From: Colias croceus | Taxonomy: Eukaryota; Arthropoda; Insecta; Lepidoptera; Pieridae | Length of the DNA stretch: 64,000 nucleotides | NCBI RefSeq assembly: GCF_905220415.1 | Contig: NC_059541.1 | Coordinates: 3,422,501 to 3,486,500, forward strand | Direction: 5' to 3' | Part shown: one piece after another, positions 20,219 through 31,648 of the stretch | Layout of the letters: each line of letters begins with the position of its first letter | How positions within the stretch are numbered: position 1 is the first letter of the stretch | Position numbers and translations under genes: made by a program | Notes under the pieces: generated by a model | What the model was told of the DNA's origin: nothing | The model's database searches: none | The model's input: only the letters and a program-made list of their open reading frames with translations

Positions 20219-20317
20219 ATTGTGGTTGCAAGCCCAATGTTGTGGGATCACGGAATCAATACAAGTACAGAAAAAGGAACCAACGACGATGAAAATCTAG
20301 TTGCGTGCGATGTAAAT
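20219..20317 (+). CDS. Duplicated exon, copy 1, of Mutator/YqaJ gene
   Basis: Acceptor ttccttgtag, donor gtaagtga, 99 nt, phase 0 at both ends. Reads IVVASPMLWDHGINTSTEKG, then TNDDENLVACDVN. It is homologous to the next two exons, including intronic flanks (taatagaattg upstream, gtaagtgata downstream). No known domain. Confidence 0.65.
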
Positions 20318-20419
20318 GTAAGTGATATATATTATCGTTTGGCAGAGATCAGTAGCAAAGCCAAGAGCCCTTCTTCCTTATTTTTTAAGATTTTTAATAG
20401 AATTGTCTTTTTCTTGTAG

Positions 20420-20518
20420 ATTACCGCTGCCAACCAAATGTTGTACGATCATGTAATCAAAGATAAAAGTACTATTGCAACCAACGACGACGTAGATCCA
20501 GTTGCGTGCGACGTAAAT
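20420..20518 (+). CDS. Duplicated exon, copy 2, of Mutator/YqaJ gene
   Basis: Acceptor ttcttgtag, donor gtaagtga, 99 nt, phase 0 at both ends. Reads ITAANQMLYDHVIKDKSTIA, then TNDDVDPVACDVN. The shared signature with its sisters is P/QM..DH.I.....T....NDD....ACDVN. Confidence 0.68.
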
Positions 20519-20687
20519 GTAAGTGATATGACATCGTTTTGCCGGGGCCAGTAGTAAAGCTAAGACAGAGACCTCTCCTTCCTTATAAAAAAAAATTAAA
20601 AAATTAATTGCCTTTCACTTGCAAAATTCTCGTTTGTAAGGTAGTAAATAAAATATATTTTTTAATAGAATTGCCATTTTCTTGTAG

Positions 20688-20780
20688 ATTACCGCTGCTA
20701 ACCCAATGTCGTGCGATCATGGAATCAAGGATAAAAATACTACAATAACCAACGACGACCTAGGTCCGGTCGCGTGCAAT
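20688..20780 (+). CDS. Duplicated exon, copy 3, of Mutator/YqaJ gene
   Basis: Acceptor ttcttgtag, donor gtaagtga, 93 nt, phase 0 at both ends. Reads ITAANPMSCDHGIKDKNTTI, then TNDDLGPVACN. It lacks the DV pair before the last Asn, a clean two-codon difference from the other copies, so the frame is kept. Confidence 0.68.
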
Positions 20781-20931
20781 GTAAGTGATATGTTATTGTT
20801 TTTCTGAGGCCACTGGCAGAGCTAGAGAGTCCAGACGTTTCCTTACTTCTTATTGCCCTTTACTTGAAAGTTATTATTTAATTTAATAAATTATTAAATT
20901 TCTCAGTGACTATATTTGTAATTTATTTCAG

Positions 20932-23352
20932 AATCGAGAAAATACTATGGTCAAAACCTCGACTACGGTGCTTGAAGGGCGACGAATTATAAACATAAGA
21001 AATTTTTTTCAAAAACTACAGACAATTTCAAGCCATGGTCCATTCAATTGTGGCCTGCAATCTTTAGAAATTGTATCTGAAAAAATAATTGGACTAAAAT
21101 GTAAGTTAAAATTGAAGTGCAAAATGTGCAATATGAACTTTATCATTGACTGTAACGAAGGCAGTGAAATAGATATTAATAATGCTGCTGTTACGGGATG
21201 TACAGCGATTGGATGTGGTTTATCGCAACTTCAAGAGTTTTGTTCTGCTTTGGAGTTGCCAATTATGTCCAACGAAATTTACAGTGCTAGTTTTTCTCGC
21301 GTTTCAAATGTTTGGGACAAAATTTCATTGGAAACTATGAATGAAGCTGCAACAAAAGAAAAAGAACTGGCCCTGGCGGAACGACGAGTTGATTCCTCTG
21401 GGATACCAGTAATAGACGTAGTAGTTGACGGTTGCTGGAGTAAACGTACTTACAAAAAAAATTACTCGGCTCTCTCAGGAGCTGCAGTTATAATTGGCAA
21501 GCGTACGGGATTGGTCTTATATTTAGGAATAAAAAATAAATACTGCTGTATCTGCGCCCATGCAGAAAATAAAGGAGTAACAGTAAAAGAACATGTTTGC
21601 TATAAAAATTACTCTGGGCCTTCTACAGGCATGGAGTCTTCTATTCTAGTGGAAGGCTTTAAATGCTCTATTGAGATGCATGGACTTATCTATGGAAGAA
21701 TGGTTTCTGACGGAGATTCTTCCACTTACGTGAAAATCCTTCAAGCCAGACCTTACAGTCATATTTCAGTAGAAAAAATAGAATGTAGAAACCACATTCT
21801 AAGAAATTTGTGTAATAAATTAACTCAACTAAAGACGGATACAAAATATATGATCCGCTTTAGAAAAGAAATAAATGACAAAAAAATAATTTCTATTAGA
21901 AAAGGTATCCGAAAATGTATAGAAAAATATAAAACAGAAAATGAGAGTGAAAGAAGGGCTCATGTAGAGCTATTGTATAATGATATTTTATTAGTTCATT
22001 TGCATGCTTTTGGTGATCATACCCGGTGTAAGAGTTATTTTTGTGAACAAAAACATGTCAACATGACTGAAAAAGATTTTTTCTCTTCAAATGTTTGGAG
22101 TCGAATTTGCCAAATTATGAGACATGTAGCTTCACATGCTCCAAGCCTCATCCATGATGTTGATACAAATACTGTTGAACGCTATAATAGTATTGTCGCC
22201 AAATTGGTTGGAGGAAAGCGAGTGAACTACAGTTTAAAAGGCTCTTACCAGAGCAGATGTAAAGGAGCTGTTGTATCTTTTAATACACATAAATTGATAT
22301 CAAAGACTTATAAAGGCATGGCTGGTCAAAGTCCACGAGGCAAAAGCAGTCTTTTAGAGAAAAAACGGTTGAAACGACTAGCATTGTTAAAGAAATATAA
22401 TAAAAAAAAGAAATACGCTATCCCAAATAGAACAGATGCTCACTATGGAGAAAATTGCCAAAAAGAAGATATGAGCTTAGAAATGATGGAAAAAAGCAAA
22501 AAGACGTTTTTGGATGGTTTAGTAAAAACAGAACAAGAAAGAGAAAGAATTGAACGTGATACTATTTTACAGAGTGGTTCAAGTGAGTGGCTTGAACTCA
22601 GAAGAAATATTATAACGGCCTCTAATTTTGGACGCATATATAAACGCCGTGAAAATACCAGTTGCGCAAACCTTGTAAAAGACCTTCTATACAAAGACAG
22701 TATAAGTCATCTAAAGACGATTAAACATGGCATTGAAAATGAAAAAAATGCTTTGGAGCAATTATCAAAGCAGGAAAACATTAATATATTACCATGTGGG
22801 TTGTTCATTGATTCGGACATACCATTTATTGGGGCATCACCTGATGGTATAACAGAAGAAATGACGATAGAAGTTAAGTGTCCAGCTTCAGCATACGGTA
22901 TGTCTTTTGAAGAAGCAATAGGAAAAAGAAAAATACCTTTTTATAAACAACTTAAAAATGGCCAAGTTACAATTAACAAAAACCATAATTGGTATTTTCA
23001 AATACAGGGCCAAATGTATGTCACCCGAAAATCCAGAGCTATGTTTGGCTTATGGTTGGGAAAAAGCCAACCAGTTAAAACTGAAATTATTAACCGCGAC
23101 GATGTGTTATTGGATTTAGTTATAAAAAAACTAAAAAATTTTTATGTAGATTGTCTTTTACCGGAAATCATAGACCCAAGATTTCCAAGAAACATGCCAA
23201 TTAGAGAACCCAAAATAATAAATAACAAAGAAAACATTTTACCGACTTCACCCAAAGTCGTAGTACAAAAATTTGCCGAAGAAAGTAGTGACGACGACAT
23301 AATACCGCGAAAAGTTCTCAAAGTGAGACAATTATCCTTTAAAGAATTTTAG
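20932..23352 (+). CDS. Mutator-like transposase fused to YqaJ exonuclease, main exon
   Basis: Acceptor atttcag at 20931; the exon reads NRENT before the Met at 20947 and is open to the stop at 23350, 801 residues from that Met. The first half is a Mutator-like (MULE) transposase domain with D161 (VVDGCW), a Cys/His zinc knuckle at 200-218 (YCCICAH...HVC), D255/D257 (VSDGDSS) and E411 (NTVERYN), a plausible DDE triad. The second half, from about 545, is a YqaJ/lambda-exonuclease-type nuclease: SSEWLELRR, D633 (SPDG), E642 and K644 (IEVKCP), and W682 to Q689 (WYFQIQGQ). Known proteins with this pairing are transposon-derived. The C-terminus is acidic then basic (SSDDDIIPRKVLK). AATAAA follows at 23357 and 23373. 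No terminal inverted repeats were found flanking the gene, so it may be a domesticated copy; that part is inference. Confidence 0.85.
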   Translation, partial: NRENTMVKTSTTVLEGRRIINIRNFFQKLQTISSHGPFNCGLQSLEIVSEKIIGLKCKLKLKCKMCNMNFIIDCNEGSEIDINNAAVTGCTAIGCGLSQLQEFCSALELPIMSNEIYSASFSRVSNVWDKISLETMNEAATKEKELALAERRVDSSGIPVIDVVVDGCWSKRTYKKNYSALSGAAVIIGKRTGLVLYLGIKNKYCCICAHAENKGVTVKEHVCYKNYSGPSTGMESSILVEGFKCSIEMHGLIYGRMVSDGDSSTYVKILQARPYSHISVEKIECRNHILRNLCNKLTQLKTDTKYMIRFRKEINDKKIISIRKGIRKCIEKYKTENESERRAHVELLYNDILLVHLHAFGDHTRCKSYFCEQKHVNMTEKDFFSSNVWSRICQIMRHVASHAPSLIHDVDTNTVERYNSIVAKLVGGKRVNYSLKGSYQSRCKGAVVSFNTHKLISKTYKGMAGQSPRGKSSLLEKKRLKRLALLKKYNKKKKYAIPNRTDAHYGENCQKEDMSLEMMEKSKKTFLDGLVKTEQERERIERDTILQSGSSEWLELRRNIITASNFGRIYKRRENTSCANLVKDLLYKDSISHLKTIKHGIENEKNALEQLSKQENINILPCGLFIDSDIPFIGASPDGITEEMTIEVKCPASAYGMSFEEAIGKRKIPFYKQLKNGQVTINKNHNWYFQIQGQMYVTRKSRAMFGLWLGKSQPVKTEIINRDDVLLDLVIKKLKNFYVDCLLPEIIDPRFPRNMPIREPKIINNKENILPTSPKVVVQKFAEESSDDDIIPRKVLKVRQLSFKEF

Positions 23353-23431
23353 AAAAAATAAAAGTTATTGTAATAAATTTGTTTTTTTTTTTTATTAATT
23401 TTGTTGTTTATACAAAACTGAACACCTATTC

Positions 23432-23569
23432 ATGGACTCAGACCATCAATATGATCAAAGTTAACAAAAAAATTCGAAAAAATTTTTGACTGAGCTCCCA
23501 ATTTTGTATATCGGTTTTCTTCAAGGGAATACCTTATGAAAATTGATCAAAATGATGGTCTGAGTCCAT
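23432..23569. repeat. Short inverted repeat downstream of the transposase gene
   Basis: atggactcagaccatcaata...tgatcaa at 23432-23458 is matched by its reverse complement at 23543-23569 with two or three mismatches. It could be a small MITE or an element end. A related actcagac block lies near 23.70 kb. Confidence 0.55.
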
Positions 23570-23750
23570 AGTTAATTTTTTGGAACATCGTTCCTTACAC
23601 CTTGTATTTTTTAAATTTTATAAATGTGTATTTGTTATTGTTTCAATTTAATTCATATACATACAGGATGTTAGGGACAGTTTTCCGAAAACTTTAACTA
23701 TGAACTCAGACTAGACTAAGACAGGGCTTTATTATTTAATTTAATCAAAT

Positions 23751-23756
23751 TTTATT

Positions 23757-23787
<31 letters not shown>

Positions 23788-23792
23788 TATAA
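23751..23792. repeat. (TTTA)n microsatellite
   Basis: About ten tandem copies of ttta/ttat. Confidence 0.85.
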
Positions 23793-23925
23793 AACCATTC
23801 CTAACATTACAGTTTACCCAATGCGATAGGGAGGTCAAATTTACAATAAAATTTATTCATTAATACAAAAAATTAAAAAATATTACATTAATTAAGATTG
23901 CAATATTATACAACCGCTACAATTA

Positions 23926-24784
23926 TAGACCGGGAGATACTGACACAAAATTTCGAGTCATTTGTAACAGGATGGCGGTTCTACAGGGGTCTTAGTACGC
24001 AATGACAAAAAGAAAAACGATGGTGTGAACGCTGGTACCGGCGGCTTAGTCGCGTGGGCGTTAGTCGAACTCGTCGGAAAATAGCGAAAGTCAAATGATT
24101 TGTAACAGTATGGCACTTATTTTTCCTGTAAGTTTGAGGATCAACGAATATAAATACAAAATTTCAAAGATCTAGGTGTTGGAAATCTTCACTTATATAA
24201 ATTAATACTAAATTAATTTTTCAAGTATGACAGCACTTTTTCCCCCTACTAGAAGTATGGCAAATATAATAATGGTCACATTTTATCAAATACTCTCCAA
24301 AAATCCAAATGCAATACTGGTACAAAAAGTTTGGCGAAATAAAAATTTTTTGCAGATTTTCGACGGTATGGCGACCATTTGGAATCGTCCGAAAAGTATG
24401 GCATGGCGATTTTCGTAAATGGCTGCACGACGATGGTGACCTGTGCAAAAGTTAGCCTGATACAAATGGTTGAATAATTGTTTTATTTAAATCAACACAT
24501 TCGCGTCGGTATGGCGGGCTGTAAGTCACACCGGAAAAGTATGGCATGACACTACCGCCTACTTCTTTTTTATGGGCTATCGGTAAATTCTAAAATTTTT
24601 GTGTTACAAATCGTTTGACTTTCGCTATTTTTCCGACGAGTTCGACTAACGCCCACGCGACTAAGCCGCCGGTACCAGCGTTCACACCATCGTTTTTCTT
24701 TTTGTCATTGCGTACTAAGACCCCTGTAGAACCGCCATCCTGTTAAAAATGACTCGAAATTTTGTATCAGTATCTCCCGGTCTA
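23926..24784. mobile_element. Fold-back MITE with about 181-bp terminal inverted repeats
   Basis: The left arm (23926-24106) and right arm (24603-24784) are near-identical reverse complements beginning TAGACCGGGAGATACTGA. TA flanks both ends, as expected for a Tc1/mariner-type target. The spacer of about 500 bp contains several AGTATGGC motifs and no credible gene. Arms this similar imply recent activity or gene conversion between them. Confidence 0.85.
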
Positions 24785-25930
24785 TTATGTTTGATACTCT
24801 AGTCAAATATTGATAGTCAATATGATTAATACATATACATATAAAGCTGAATAATACATATTGTTTAATAATGTCAAATTTAAAACATTTTAAATTAAAA
24901 GTTAAAAACTAAATACAAAAACGCAATATTAGTATAGTATAACAGTATCACTACATTGATTTAAATACACTTAATACAGTTTTAGATAATGTCCAATTGA
25001 AAACATAATATTCCATTAATAGTCAGAAAATAAAATTCATTTATAAATCCAATATTAAAATAATAAAACAATAAAAATACATCAATTTAAATAAAGCCAC
25101 TCATTTCTCGACAATTAATAAAATAAAATATAAAGTTAGTAATCAACCTCAATCATATAAAAACCGTCCTTTTCCATAAAAGTAAAATTTATAAAAACTT
25201 TGGTCTACTGTTTCTTATTTTAAGATACTGTGACCGTGAAGAGTCCGATGCGGGGATAAAGTAGCTAGCTCCGCCCACCTAGCAAGGTCGCTAGCCCCTA
25301 TTAACGCCTTAATTATTTCGATAACATGGGAAACTGGCTATTCTTGATCTTTATAATAACTATATATTAGTAAATTAATTCAAATTTTCAGGAAACATCC
25401 ATTGATAATATAAAACTTATATTTAAAAAGCACAAAAGTTTAATATTAGCTGTAAAAATCCGGTTCAGGGCTAGGTACGCCTACGGCCGTTTTATTTATG
25501 TATCCCGTAATAAGATATGAAAGTAACTTCAGCAAAATCTCAATTTCATAAACAATACCTTTTTCATTTATCAACCGATCAAGGTCAATTTAATCAATCA
25601 CGTTTCATCTGTTTTTCATGGCCCTCGTTATAAGATTACCGATAAAAATGTTCCACCCTATTTACTTCATATTAACTACATTATCAGTTTATATTTTTTT
25701 GTTTATCATATTATATTTTATATCTTTCAATTATATAAAAATATGCAAACTGATCAATCAACGTGTCCTTTGAAATTATCCAACATGCCTATTTGGCATG
25801 ATGCCATTTTATGTACAACTGATATTTGATACACTTAAAAAAATCTACGTAAAATGTGTCCCAGAAAATGTATTTATCAGTGAAATTTAATGGGATTTAA
25901 AGCGACACGTTACAAATTGAATATTTTCGT
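24785..25930. other. AT-rich spacer
   Basis: No gene, RNA or repeat that I can support. A small GC-richer piece at about 25240-25310 is unassigned. Confidence 0.4.
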
Positions 25931-26240
25931 AGCGGAGTGCACTCCCGGCCTAAATTAGGTCACGTTTAAAATTATATTACATCGGCTGGCGGGAAAAAGT
26001 CATTTTCCATTAGAAACGATAGCTGTAGCTCTACAAAAAGCATCGCAGAGAGTCGTATTCGGTTCGCTTCGTCCGGAGCGCGCGCGACTGAAATAGGCCC
26101 GGAGCCACTCCCGCGCATCCTAATTTGGTCGCGACCACGCTTCTTCGGTTACATGAGTTTTCGACATCATACGTAACGGACGTCAGAGCGCGGTTAGGGA
26201 ACTATTTCAGATGTGACGTCACAGTACTGAAGTAACATGG
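25931..26240. promoter_or_regulatory. GC-richer island with CRE and MEF2-like sites
   Basis: Contains ctaaattag at 25950-25958 (fits the MEF2 consensus loosely), ggacgtcaga near 26178 and a perfect TGACGTCA at 26214-26221. It lies upstream of troponin I on the minus strand and could be part of its control region. No open frame of note. Confidence 0.35.
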
Positions 26241-26564
26241 AATGTATGACGATAACGTAACTTAAGTACTTAATATTAACTTTTTATCTTTTGTATAGGT
26301 ATCTTACTATTTATATTATTTAGGAAAGTTGGTTATATAGACATAGCACATGTTTAAAGTGATTATATAATTTATAAGTTAATATTATATGTTATCGCAC
26401 ATAACTGTTTTGATTAATATCGTAGCTCCTCATTTTAGATTAATTATTAATTTTAAACACATGAGCTACAAAATCAAGTTTTAAACAAAACGATCAGTTG
26501 CATTGATAAAGTCATTCTCTTTCAATGTCAGTTACCGTTTTAGCGGAACGGCAAAAACATGCTG

Positions 26565-26572
26565 TGACGTCA
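26565..26572. promoter_or_regulatory. CRE/ATF site TGACGTCA
   Basis: Perfect palindromic CREB/ATF consensus, one of ten between 26.2 and 45.2 kb. Confidence 0.4.
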
Positions 26573-26747
26573 CGTATGTAATCTTATATCCAAGTCAAAA
26601 ACTTAAACTTTAGCCACATTTATTTCCAATAATCTTCCGAGCGCTCCGAGCGATGCATCACGATCCTCTACGCTGACATTGACAAATCACTTCACTAATG
26701 CACCGTTAAACGTGAATTTTGGTATGAATAATTTCACTGGAACTCAC

Positions 26748-26808
26748 CTACGATTGGAAAAAGGAGATGGCCCTAAGATGGTTCAGCCAACACGAGCCAC
26801 AACTGCTG
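26748..26808 (-). promoter_or_regulatory. wupA: Candidate non-coding first exon and start site of troponin I
   Basis: On the minus strand a very GC-rich block leads to an initiator-like TCAGCAGTTG (A near 26808), then about 60 nt ending ...TTCCAATCGTAG followed by a good donor gtgagt at 26747-26742. It is the best upstream candidate for the 5' UTR exon that must join the acceptor at 16355. It would make intron 1 about 10.4 kb long, with the Mutator/YqaJ gene nested in it. No TATA box is visible. Confidence 0.3.
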
Positions 26809-26899
26809 ACTGGCGCGAGGCGGGCGGTAAGGCGCGGCGGGCCGTGCGTGGGCGCAGCGCCCCGCGCCCCTTCAGCTACCTGTGCTAGGGCTGCCAACT

Positions 26900-28114
26900 A
26901 TATAATTAAATAATGTAAGAAGAATTCACTGCACCTAATGTGCTTAGGTTCCTTACAAAATTGAAAGAGTTATGATTTTATTTTTCGGTCTTTTCCTGAT
27001 TATATTAAGAACTCTATGTATGCGTTATATGGGTCTAATAATATAGGTAATTACTTCAATAAATGTACAAGCATGTATTCACAATATTACACTCAATGTA
27101 ATCTAGTAAAAGTAGGAAATCTGGACATTATCAATAGATAATATCTTATAACTTATAGAAGTACAGAATATTGTAGAGCAACATTTTCCGAATATTAATT
27201 TATTATCTAACGAAGGCATTCCAAAGGGATTTTATTTCATTATACAAATCTCGCGAGCACATGTGCCAGTGAAATACTATATTTTCATGAAGTGACAACC
27301 CTACGCGCTTTCCGCACAGACATTTTTAGAGCAGTGTCGTTTTGACACCAACACCGAAATAACATTCAAGCTCTAGTCTGAAACTGAGATATCTCGTAAA
27401 CATTGCTGCCGCTGATGAGGTAAACTTCGTGAGAACAACGCTTGTTACCACATGGAAAACTTATAATATGTAATTATTAACATAGGTATATGTGATAAAT
27501 ATACTTATTACATTAACATTAAGATATGAACCAGGCATTAACATATTAAGTTTAATGTACTTTTCAAGTAGGTAACTTGTAAAAACTTATTACAGAAAAG
27601 AAGCTTTTGTTTATTTTCTTTAATGAAAATAAAACATACCTTTCAATTTAGAAATGAACACACCGTCGAAAATTCTTGTTGTTAAAAATCTTTTATAAAA
27701 ATATTTAGACTTAAGAGACATCATAATTTATTGCCACCTTGTCTTATTATTTGTGACTATGCGCGACTTATTAAAGATTTAATTTATTATTTCCATGCCA
27801 AAATTAAATATCTGTAATGGTTATAATATACCAAGTAACGTTTTCGTTTTAATAAGAGCTTTTGGAAAGACAGCAGTTTGTTTTTAACAATTTTTAGCAC
27901 ATTTATTATCCAAGGGAACTTTTCTTATCATTTTTAACGTAAAATTAATAATATACTAATACTATATTTATTCATTTAAGGTAATCCAAAATCACTGGTA
28001 CTGGATATAAAAAAAAATGTGGGACAACCGAAAATGCTCTACACAGATAATTAAGTAGTCCAAATTATTTTACGCGTTATGAACGCATTCCATCAAAATA
28101 TCTTGAAAATATAA
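26900..28114. other. AT-rich spacer
   Basis: No supported gene or repeat; only short chance frames. Confidence 0.4.
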
Positions 28115-28440
28115 TCTATACATATTATAATAAATCTGTAGAAGGGTCAATTCTGTACATTGAAAATATTGAAAAAATAAATAGCAGGGGGTGTTACTGG
28201 ATCGATACCAAGCCCAAATATGTGATTAAAAAAATTTTTGTCTGTCTGTCTGTCTGTCTGTATGTTCAGGCATCACGTGAAAACTAACGGTTCGATTTCG
28301 ATGAAACTTGGTATAATTATACCTCATTATCCTGGGCATAAAATAGGATACTTTTTATCCCGGAAAAATACGTAGAAAAAAAATAAATCTTAATTTTTCT
28401 TTATTTTTCCGCGCGGACGGAGTCGCGGGCGGAAGCTAGT
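28115..28440 (+). mobile_element. Helitron-like non-autonomous element, family B
   Basis: 326 bp with 5' TC (TCTATACATATT), a (GTCT)n run, a GC hairpin and CTAGT at 28436-28440. Nearly identical to the minus-strand copy at 5335-5646. Confidence 0.65.
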
Positions 28441-29150
28441 AATATATAATTCTGCACTATTTCCTGCTAAGCGTATCAACATTATGCATCATATAATTTA
28501 CGGAACCAATTTTTTATCGATGTCGTAAATAATTCAGCATAAATTTATTAATGTAAAGGGTCACCCCTGTCGAGTTCAGTGTAAACTATTAACCCTAAAC
28601 TAGCATGAACAATTTGCGATTCCCAAGGAGGCCCTTCCTGCCGCCGGCCAATTTCACTTTGTTAACTTCAAAAAAGTTAGTTTAGTACCAACTTCGTTTA
28701 CTTTAAATTTAACAGAAAGGGTTCTTTGGTAGAAATGAAACGAAATTTTGCTTTTGCACAGTCTGTTTTCTGAGTTTGTATAGACACTTCAGTGTTAAAG
28801 AGGTCAGTTCAGAAAACAGTATTTATTATTTATATGCTTTATATTATCACTCAAGTGAAATCAGTTTTTGTGACACTATTGAAGAAAGAAAAATAATTAT
28901 GAAAAATAATTATAATAATCTTTATGTTGAATACAACATAAAGACTTTTTTTTAAATATTATAAACTTGCAAACATAAATTAACATTATGACTTTATGCA
29001 GTTTGCATTGACCTCAATTTCAGTTGTAATTAATAAGAGCTTTGACCACTCCCCGCCGAATTTAAAAATACCAAATCAAATTAAAACACAAACTTGCCAC
29101 AAATATTCAGAAAAAAACGATGTAAAGAAAATTAAAAGTCATCTCTACCT
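28441..29150. other. Spacer with one GC-richer block
   Basis: A block at about 28615-28670 (ggaggcccttcctgccgccg) stands out from AT-rich DNA but carries no recognisable exon. Confidence 0.35.
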
Positions 29151-29273
29151 ACATAGTGTAAAACAAAGTCATTTTCTTTGCCCCTATGTCCCTTTGTATG
29201 CTTAATTATTTAAATCTTTAAAAATTTATTAGGTTTTAGACAAAGCGGGCGAAGCCGCGGGCGGTAAGCTAGT
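29151..29273 (+). mobile_element. Helitron-like element, family A, internally deleted
   Basis: Keeps the ccctatgtccctttgtatgc block and the 3' end (GC hairpin, CTAGT at 29269-29273) of the copy at 2355-2545 but lacks about 70 bp in between. Confidence 0.55.
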
Positions 29274-31335
29274 ACTTGATAAAATGACTTCAATGGTTAT
29301 TTACAAAGATACTGAACGTTTATTTTGTTCGACTAAAACTTGATAGACTTTCAAAGATCGTTAAAAAGAAAAGTAAAATAAGCTTATTAGTTGTTCGTTT
29401 GTTCTTATTACACCACAAGTTATTCATTAGTATGTCCTTATACATTGTACCATAGAATATATATTATGAACTCAGAGAGGAATTCCTATGCACACGACGA
29501 ATGGAATTTTAAATAGCTAGCGACGTATGCAATAGTTATTCGTGCAATTCAATTTATTTTGGTTCAACGTTTTATGTTTTACTGGCAATAGTCCATTCTA
29601 ATGGGGATAATTTCTATAACGAATGTAGATAAATGAATATATTTAAGCTAACACAGTTAAAAATTCTTGTGTTTTAAAGTTTAAAAATAACCAAGCGTAG
29701 TCGTTAAACAATAATTACTACCATGACGTAATTAAGCTGAGAATACACTCTTTCAGAGAATATCTCAAGCTTGTGTGTGCTAAAATTATACAATGTAAAA
29801 TATTACACTTTGTTCTTGCTTGAAAATATGATGTAAAAAGTTTAACATTGTTTTTATATATTCTATTAAGAAGATACAAATACAAAATAAACGACCTAGG
29901 ACCTTATAGGTTGACTTTATTTTGTATCTTTTCAAAATTTTAAGAGTTCTGAAATTCACATTACGATCCTAAAAAAATTAAAATCATTAAAATTAGTTCA
30001 GTATTTTTTTTTAATTTTAAGTGGTGTAAGAATGTGACTTTTTATGTCAGTGATAATTTTTTATTTATTTTGTAGACAACTCATAATGGTATTTACAATA
30101 GAGCTGGCTATCTATAACACTTGGTTTGAAATATGTTGCCTATATTTTATCTGTTAATCCCATAAAATATAGAATTATTTGGAACGAAAAATAAGATTGG
30201 AATCTCCTCTATGCTACAAAATCTATGAACACTGATCATTCGAAAAACAGCATGTTACTTTCAGCACTTCAATGTAAAAAAATAATTTCTATACATATCG
30301 ATTTCTGACCAAACAAACCATGAGCTGACAAAGTAATCGCCCTTGTTATGCCACATAAATTATACCACAAAAGCAAACAATGATCAACTTTCAATGGACT
30401 TTTACAACCTGTAAGCAATTTAAGGATATCTGGAAAGTACTAAATCTCACTCAAGAGAATACTGAACGAAAAATCGATCGCCTTGGAAACCGAGACCTTA
30501 CCGCTCGAATGAGTTTCACAGCTTTAATTAAACTTGCCTTTCAGTAGAAAACTACTTTATACTTGTCTAATTTTCAAGTTCATATATAAATTAGGCATTA
30601 ATCAATAAGTAACATAAGAATTTGATGTATAAAAACTGAATGGACAGTATGTTAAACGTTATGAAGAACTATATCATGAAACTGAAGAATTTGTTTGCTT
30701 GGTTGGTGGGTTATCCTTATATTATTAGGCTTGTATATCTGTACCTACTTATAGTTGTTTATTAATGCCTACGATTAAATTGTAAGCATGTCAAAAGTCA
30801 AAACATCAATTTACGAATCATTTTTTAGCATTAAAATGAAAATTTCACTATATAAATTTTTAAAACATCCGACCTATTGAATATTGTATGAAAACGTATT
30901 TTTCAATAAACTCCATTTTGTTTGGAATAAATAAATTATAGCGTATCAATAAATAGCAATTATACAACGTGAGTTTAATTTGAATTTAAATTAATTCTCT
31001 TTGATGAAATATCCCGAGTCAATTAACATTTATTTACAAAGAGGCCCCTTTTTAACGAACAGGTAATAAAAAAAAATACAAAATGTATTTTTTACCATGT
31101 GACGTAATAAAGGATTAAAGGGCTATAGGGTGTCACGTAAATACGAAAACAAATATATTAAATCTTAAAAACGTTTTATCGAAAAGTTTAGTGAACCAGA
31201 TGATTGTAAATTTTAAAGTTGTTTAATGTTTATATTTATCGCCATTAACTATAAGAAACAAACAAAAAAATACGTGCTCCAAAAGATAAAATAAAAATCA
31301 TAAAAATACATAATATACAGTATGCACACAGTAAA
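29274..31335. other. AT-rich spacer
   Basis: I see no gene, RNA gene or repeat that can be supported in these 2 kb. Confidence 0.4.
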
Positions 31336-31387
31336 ACACAATAGTCGGTCTTGTCGCTAAGGCAGCGATCTCTTCCAGACAACCTAG
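31336..31387 (+). mobile_element. SINE tail fragment
   Basis: The block gtcttgtcgctaaggcagcg, then atctcttccagacaacc, is a widespread lepidopteran SINE tail. Recognition is from memory and the head is missing. Confidence 0.35.
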
Positions 31388-31469
31388 CTATTTTACATAA
31401 AATCAAAATCACGATTATATGTCAATGAAAGTTCCATTCACATGTAAAGTAATAAAGTAGATATAATAA

Positions 31470-31648
31470 GAAAATGTTATAAATGCGAAAGTAACTCTGT
31501 CTGTCTGTCTGTTACTCAATCACGCCTAAAATACTGAACCAATATGCATGAAATTTGGTATGGAGATATTTTGATACGCGAGAAAGGACATAGGCTACCT
31601 TTTATTGCGAAATATGTACCACGGGCGAAGCCGGGGCGGACCACTAGT
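31470..31648 (+). mobile_element. Helitron-like element, family C
   Basis: ttataaatgcgaaagt start, (GTCT)n run, and a 3' GC-rich end with CTAGT at 31644-31648. Same family as 6112-6348. Confidence 0.6.

Noticed and set aside
26679..26888. 69-codon plus-strand frame ending in a GC-rich tail
   Set aside because: Composition effect. The same block is better explained as a promoter or first exon on the opposite strand.
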